Assembly (NCBI GenBank): GCA_035578905.1
Contig: JAQJVL010000798.1
Span: forward strand, 259,501 to 323,500
Reading direction: 5' to 3'
Length of the DNA: 64,000 nucleotides
Origin: Stictocephala bisonia
Lineage: Eukaryota; Arthropoda; Insecta; Hemiptera; Membracidae
Shown here: positions 60,962 to 64,000 of the stretch, one piece after another
Numbering within the stretch: the first letter of the stretch is position 1
Layout: each line of letters opens with the position of its first letter
Program-made: the position numbers and the translations under genes
The notes under the pieces: generated by a model
Seen by the model: the letters and a program-made list of their open reading frames with translations, nothing else
What the model was told of the DNA's origin: nothing
Database searches by the model: none

Positions 60962-62182
60962 ATCCCACCTCCCTCCCTCACCTTCACAAAACTTTTTCTC
61001 TGAGTTATTCATAAACAAGTAGCGTTATATTATTTTTGCCTTTGAAAAAAACTAAGGTTAAAAAAATGTTTACTGCCGTTTATACTAATTAAACACAGTT
61101 GCCTAACTAAATGATCTTTAACTTAACAAATGTATACACCGCATGATAACTGAATTAAATGATTTATCAAATTAAATAGACTTTAAAAGAACGAATTTTA
61201 TAACTTATAAACCCGTACTTTTATAACCAAATTTCACTATTTCAATGGTAATTTTCTGTCACATGTCCATACTAAAACAATATTACTGAGGCCATTTTTT
61301 GGTCTTTCAGGTTTAAAGTTTCGAGAACTCTTCTCCTCTACCCACAGTACTTCCGTAAGTACTTTTCAATATCCTTCATTTATTATATTTGCTCGAGAAA
61401 CTAGATAATTTTTTGTTGCTTTACTTCTAATACTAAAAGTTACTGTATAGAAATATTATGAAAATCGTTATGATAAATTTATGAAAAAACACACAGCATC
61501 TTTTAACAATTATTATTTACTCGATTCAAGTTTCAAAAAATATTATTGTTTTAGACCATTTAATAGAAAATACAGAATTAATAATAAGTACAGAAAGAGA
61601 TTTTAGACTGTTCACTTCATATTCATGAAAAAAATATTATAGTGGAGCCAAAATAACAACACATAAAAACATAAAGACCATTATTGTTTACAAAATGTTT
61701 CATTCGAAATCAATACTTCTTAATTATTTCGGACTTTGCAAAAACCAACGCTTATAAAATATTAGCCGACAAGTCCTTGTTTCAATACGGGGAGGTTCTC
61801 TCTTGCTTAACCTTCCCTCCGTGGTTCTCTCTAAACCATAACAACATCAATACAAAAGCTCAGTCTGTTGCCGTCCTCCAAGATAACAAAGTGTTAGTCA
61901 AGAAACCCCTACTTCAGTGTAATGCAAAGTGAGTATAAATGACCTTAAACCTTTCACAATAAATACTAAATTAGCCACGCTTTTTTCATGTTAAAGTTTA
62001 TTTCTTTTTCTTTTTATTATTATTTTTTTTATGAATAGTTTGAAATATATTAAATTAATTCTAATGACGTTCTTATGAAAAAATTAGACGTTGAGGAGAT
62101 GTCACAACCCCCTTGGTTATGGAATTTCTAGAAATCCTTTTTTAGCGAGTCTCTGTGATACAATAGTATATTTCATAACAAG
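60961..62182. other. AT-rich stretch, nothing recognised
   Basis: The 82-codon + frame at 61684-61932 has no recognised similarity and is not called as a gene. Confidence 0.5.
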
Positions 62183-62280
62183 AGTGGAAAGTGCGGTTTT
62201 GCATGTTCGAGACCATATGTTTGAAGTGCGAGACTTGTCGAGCACTTCAAATGGTCGAGAACATACAAAACACTTTCACT
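62183..62280 (+). other. Long imperfect hairpin (about 98 nt)
   Basis: Arms from AGTGGAAAGTGCGG and CACTTTCACT fold inward through GCATGTTCGAGACCAT and ATGGTCGAGAACATAC to a perfect 10-bp inner stem TTTGAAGTGC/GCACTTCAAA (62220-62229, 62242-62251) with a 12-nt loop. Small bulges interrupt a stem of about 40 pairs. Size and bulging are like a miRNA precursor, but a MITE-like palindrome is equally possible. Confidence 0.6.
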
Positions 62281-62513
62281 CGAGTTTTGAACGATACTTT
62301 TCACTGCACTACGGAATAAAAACAGTTGTTGTTGACTGTGGAAAATTTTCGGTTGTAAACAATGTTACTTTCGGTAGTAAACAATAGAGCTGTTGAAAAT
62401 ATGATGTTTCGCAGGTTGTAAACACATAACGAAAACAGCTGAACTCATAGTAGTGTAGTGAAAAGGTAATTTCCATACAAATGTCATCAAAATCTGTTGT
62501 GTTATCAAACATA

Positions 62514-62775
62514 CAAAATAAACACGTTTATTTATTTACAAAACAGCTGTTATTAATTTACTAAAATCAACCCAATGTTATCCTTATGGAACAATCTTTT
62601 AGGGGTGGTTTCTACTCCTTAGGAGTGCTTTATCGAGATGAATACTTTAGTTGTCCTATTTAAGACCTAAAGAAACAGTGTACAAAATGTCAGCTCTCTA
62701 CCTACATGGGAAGTTAGAGCATTAGTGATGACTGAGTGAGTCAGTCAGTGAGGGCTTTGCCTTTTATAAGTATAA
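62514..62775 (-). mobile_element. Helitron-like fragment (minus strand)
   Basis: On the minus strand it starts near TTATAAAAGGCAAAGCCC and CTCACTGACTGACTCACTCA, then the AGGAGTAGAAACCACCCC-type block and AACCCAATG-type block of the family. The 3' hairpin/CTAG end was not found. Confidence 0.65.
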
Positions 62776-62969
62776 ATTAACCATAGTTAACACATAATCA
62801 AAATAAAATATTTTACATGAGCATTCTATATTTATTTTATATAAGGGCAAGTCAATATTTTAAACTATGCCACTGAAAATGCTTAGCGTTCGTTTTTTAG
62901 AGGTTCTTCAGCAAGAAAGCTCAACATATTTCCAAATATTACATTACAATTTCTAGCTGTTTAAAGGGG

Positions 62970-63300
62970 TTATTCTCAGGTCTGAGCGTTCGTTGACTAG
63001 GCCTCTCCATCTTGTCCTATCCCCCCCAGGTCCATCCATAAATTCATCCATATCCACTTCCGTATTGCTTATTCCCGGGTCTGGGCGTTGACTAGGCCTC
63101 TCCATCTTGTCCTATTCCCCCCCCCAGGTTCATCCATAAATTCATCTATATCCACTTCCGTTTTGCTTATTCCCGGGTCTGGGAGTTGACTAGGCCTCTC
63201 CATCTTATCCTAGTCCCCCCCCCCATGTCCATCCATAAATTCATCCATATCCACTTCCGTTTTGCTTATTCCCGGGTCTGGGCGTTGGCTAGGTTGCTAC
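62970..63300 (-). repeat. 98-bp tandem array derived from the LINE 3' terminus
   Basis: About 3.3 units begin at 62970, 63069, 63167 and 63266. Each holds the blocks TTATTCCCGGGTCTGGGCG, GACTAGGCCTCTCCATC, a C-run, and CATCCATAAATTCATC. The same ordered blocks occur once near 60545-60680 within the degraded LINE, so the array appears to be the element's terminus multiplied in tandem. C-run length varies between units. Confidence 0.8.
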
Positions 63301-63362
63301 TTTTCTACGGGTATATATTGCCACAATTAAGGTGTGTTTTTATGTTAGCTATTTTAAGGAAG

Positions 63363-63436
63363 ACCTCCCGGGATATGAACCCGTGACCCTCTGCGTATGA
63401 AGCAGACGTGCTAACCACTAGGCTAGCAAGACTCCT
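63363..63436 (-). mobile_element. tRNA-like sequence (tRNA pseudogene or SINE head)
   Basis: The minus strand contains TAGCCTAGTGGTTAGCAC (D arm/A box), an anticodon arm TCTGC-TTCATAC-GCAGA with CAT in the anticodon position, and a T-arm region CGGG-TTCATAT-CCCG. The acceptor sides do not form a 7-bp stem, so I favour a SINE head or decayed tRNA over a working tRNA. Confidence 0.5.
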
Positions 63437-63449
63437 TTCAAGAGAACTC

Positions 63450-63720
63450 TAAGGCTCCGGGTGTTGTGATAATGGAGCCAGAACCCACTCCCTGGGGAGG
63501 AGATAAGACGCTAACCGTTTAATTACCGCCTACGTGTATGGTGTACAGACTACAACCCTTCTGTATAAGGAGGACCCTGTGCACGTCTGTGAGCATGCTT
63601 CAATTAAAGTCCTTTATAATCCGCCTCCAAGACGCCGCTGCGGGCCAATTATCCACTAATCTCCGCGATAAGGTGTCACTTGTTTCCTTAGGACCTGTTG
63701 TCCTGGGTAAGCCGCTTACC
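63450..63720. other. GC-richer unique patch near the right edge
   Basis: It contains GACGCCGCTGCGGGCC, CTAATCTC and GATAAG motifs. At 63679-63714 an acceptor-like TTGTTTCCTTAG is followed after 15 nt by GTAAGC. It could be regulatory or include a very short exon. No longer homology was recognised. Confidence 0.2.
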
Positions 63721-64000
63721 ACAACAACCTCAAGATCTCCTTCCCCATGGCAAATTACCTTATCAACACAGTTTCTTGTTTACAAGTGGATTTTCTTTTA
63801 CTTTTTCACTATTCCGCTTCACACCCGTTGTTCTTGTAATTGTTTTTCATTATTCAAGCGTTTTGCTGCTTTATAAAATCTATGTCCATTTTTCTTTAAA
63901 TTATTCAATCATTTTAAACAACTTGTTACTTTGACAGTAATGATCCAGGTTTTTATCTGTAGCCCAATTCAGATATATTAAAAACACAATTCAAAAATAT

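Noticed and set aside
60829..61014. Ser/Leu-rich frame
   Set aside because: Runs through the (CT)n microsatellite.
63363..63436. Functional tRNA-Met (CAT loop)
   Set aside because: The D, anticodon and T arms are suggestive but the acceptor strands do not pair, so it was kept as tRNA-like only.

Overview
This window looks like a repeat-rich, AT-rich piece of an insect nuclear genome. The one securely identified coding segment is a spliced exon with insect-type boundaries. The repeat fauna (tRNA-derived SINEs, Helitron-like elements, hAT and Mutator-like MITEs, Jockey-like and RTE-like LINE remnants, a Gypsy-type solo LTR) is also eukaryotic and arthropod-like. A hemipteran host is a guess only. 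No bacterial gene, operon, rRNA or CRISPR array was seen.

Gene content is very low. A 142-bp exon on the + strand near 53.4 kb encodes the end of a LIM domain matching the second LIM domain of the insect LIM-only protein Beadex/LMO, with a clean acceptor and a strong donor. I did not find the upstream exon (first LIM domain and start of the second) or the downstream terminal exon. The simplest reading is that most of the window is long intron of this gene, or intron plus intergenic DNA.

Layout. 0-9 kb: AT-rich sequence, a Mutator-like MITE with a 9-bp target duplication, a SINE, a polypyrimidine tract, a possible regulatory block near 5.3-5.6 kb, and hAT and mariner-like MITEs. 9-20 kb: a mosaic repeat, two Jockey-like LINE 3' fragments, an 83-bp satellite, Helitron-like DNA holding a nested SINE, and several copies of a common ~500-bp repeat (called R1 here). 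20-34 kb: SINEs, Helitron-like copies, a 36-bp minisatellite, a solo LTR and an (ACAT)-type array. 34-53 kb: possible regulatory patches, minisatellites, two abutting Helitron-like elements, an RT fragment, R1 copies, a second hAT MITE and a foldback element. 53-64 kb: the LIM exon, a 1.5-kb satellite with a two-unit higher-order pattern, a third hAT MITE, an unusual palindrome, a ~98-nt imperfect hairpin, and RTE-type LINE debris whose terminus has become a 98-bp tandem array.

Most open frames over 60 codons are chance or repeat artefacts and are left out. Candidate regulatory blocks are inferred only from locally higher GC and motif content and are given low confidence. I found no clearly new biological system. 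The best leads are the long hairpin at 62.2 kb, the higher-order satellite, the palindrome at 57.5 kb, the dispersed minisatellite family sharing a GTACGTG/GGGTGGG core, and the nine-copy R1 family with its 3' hairpin.
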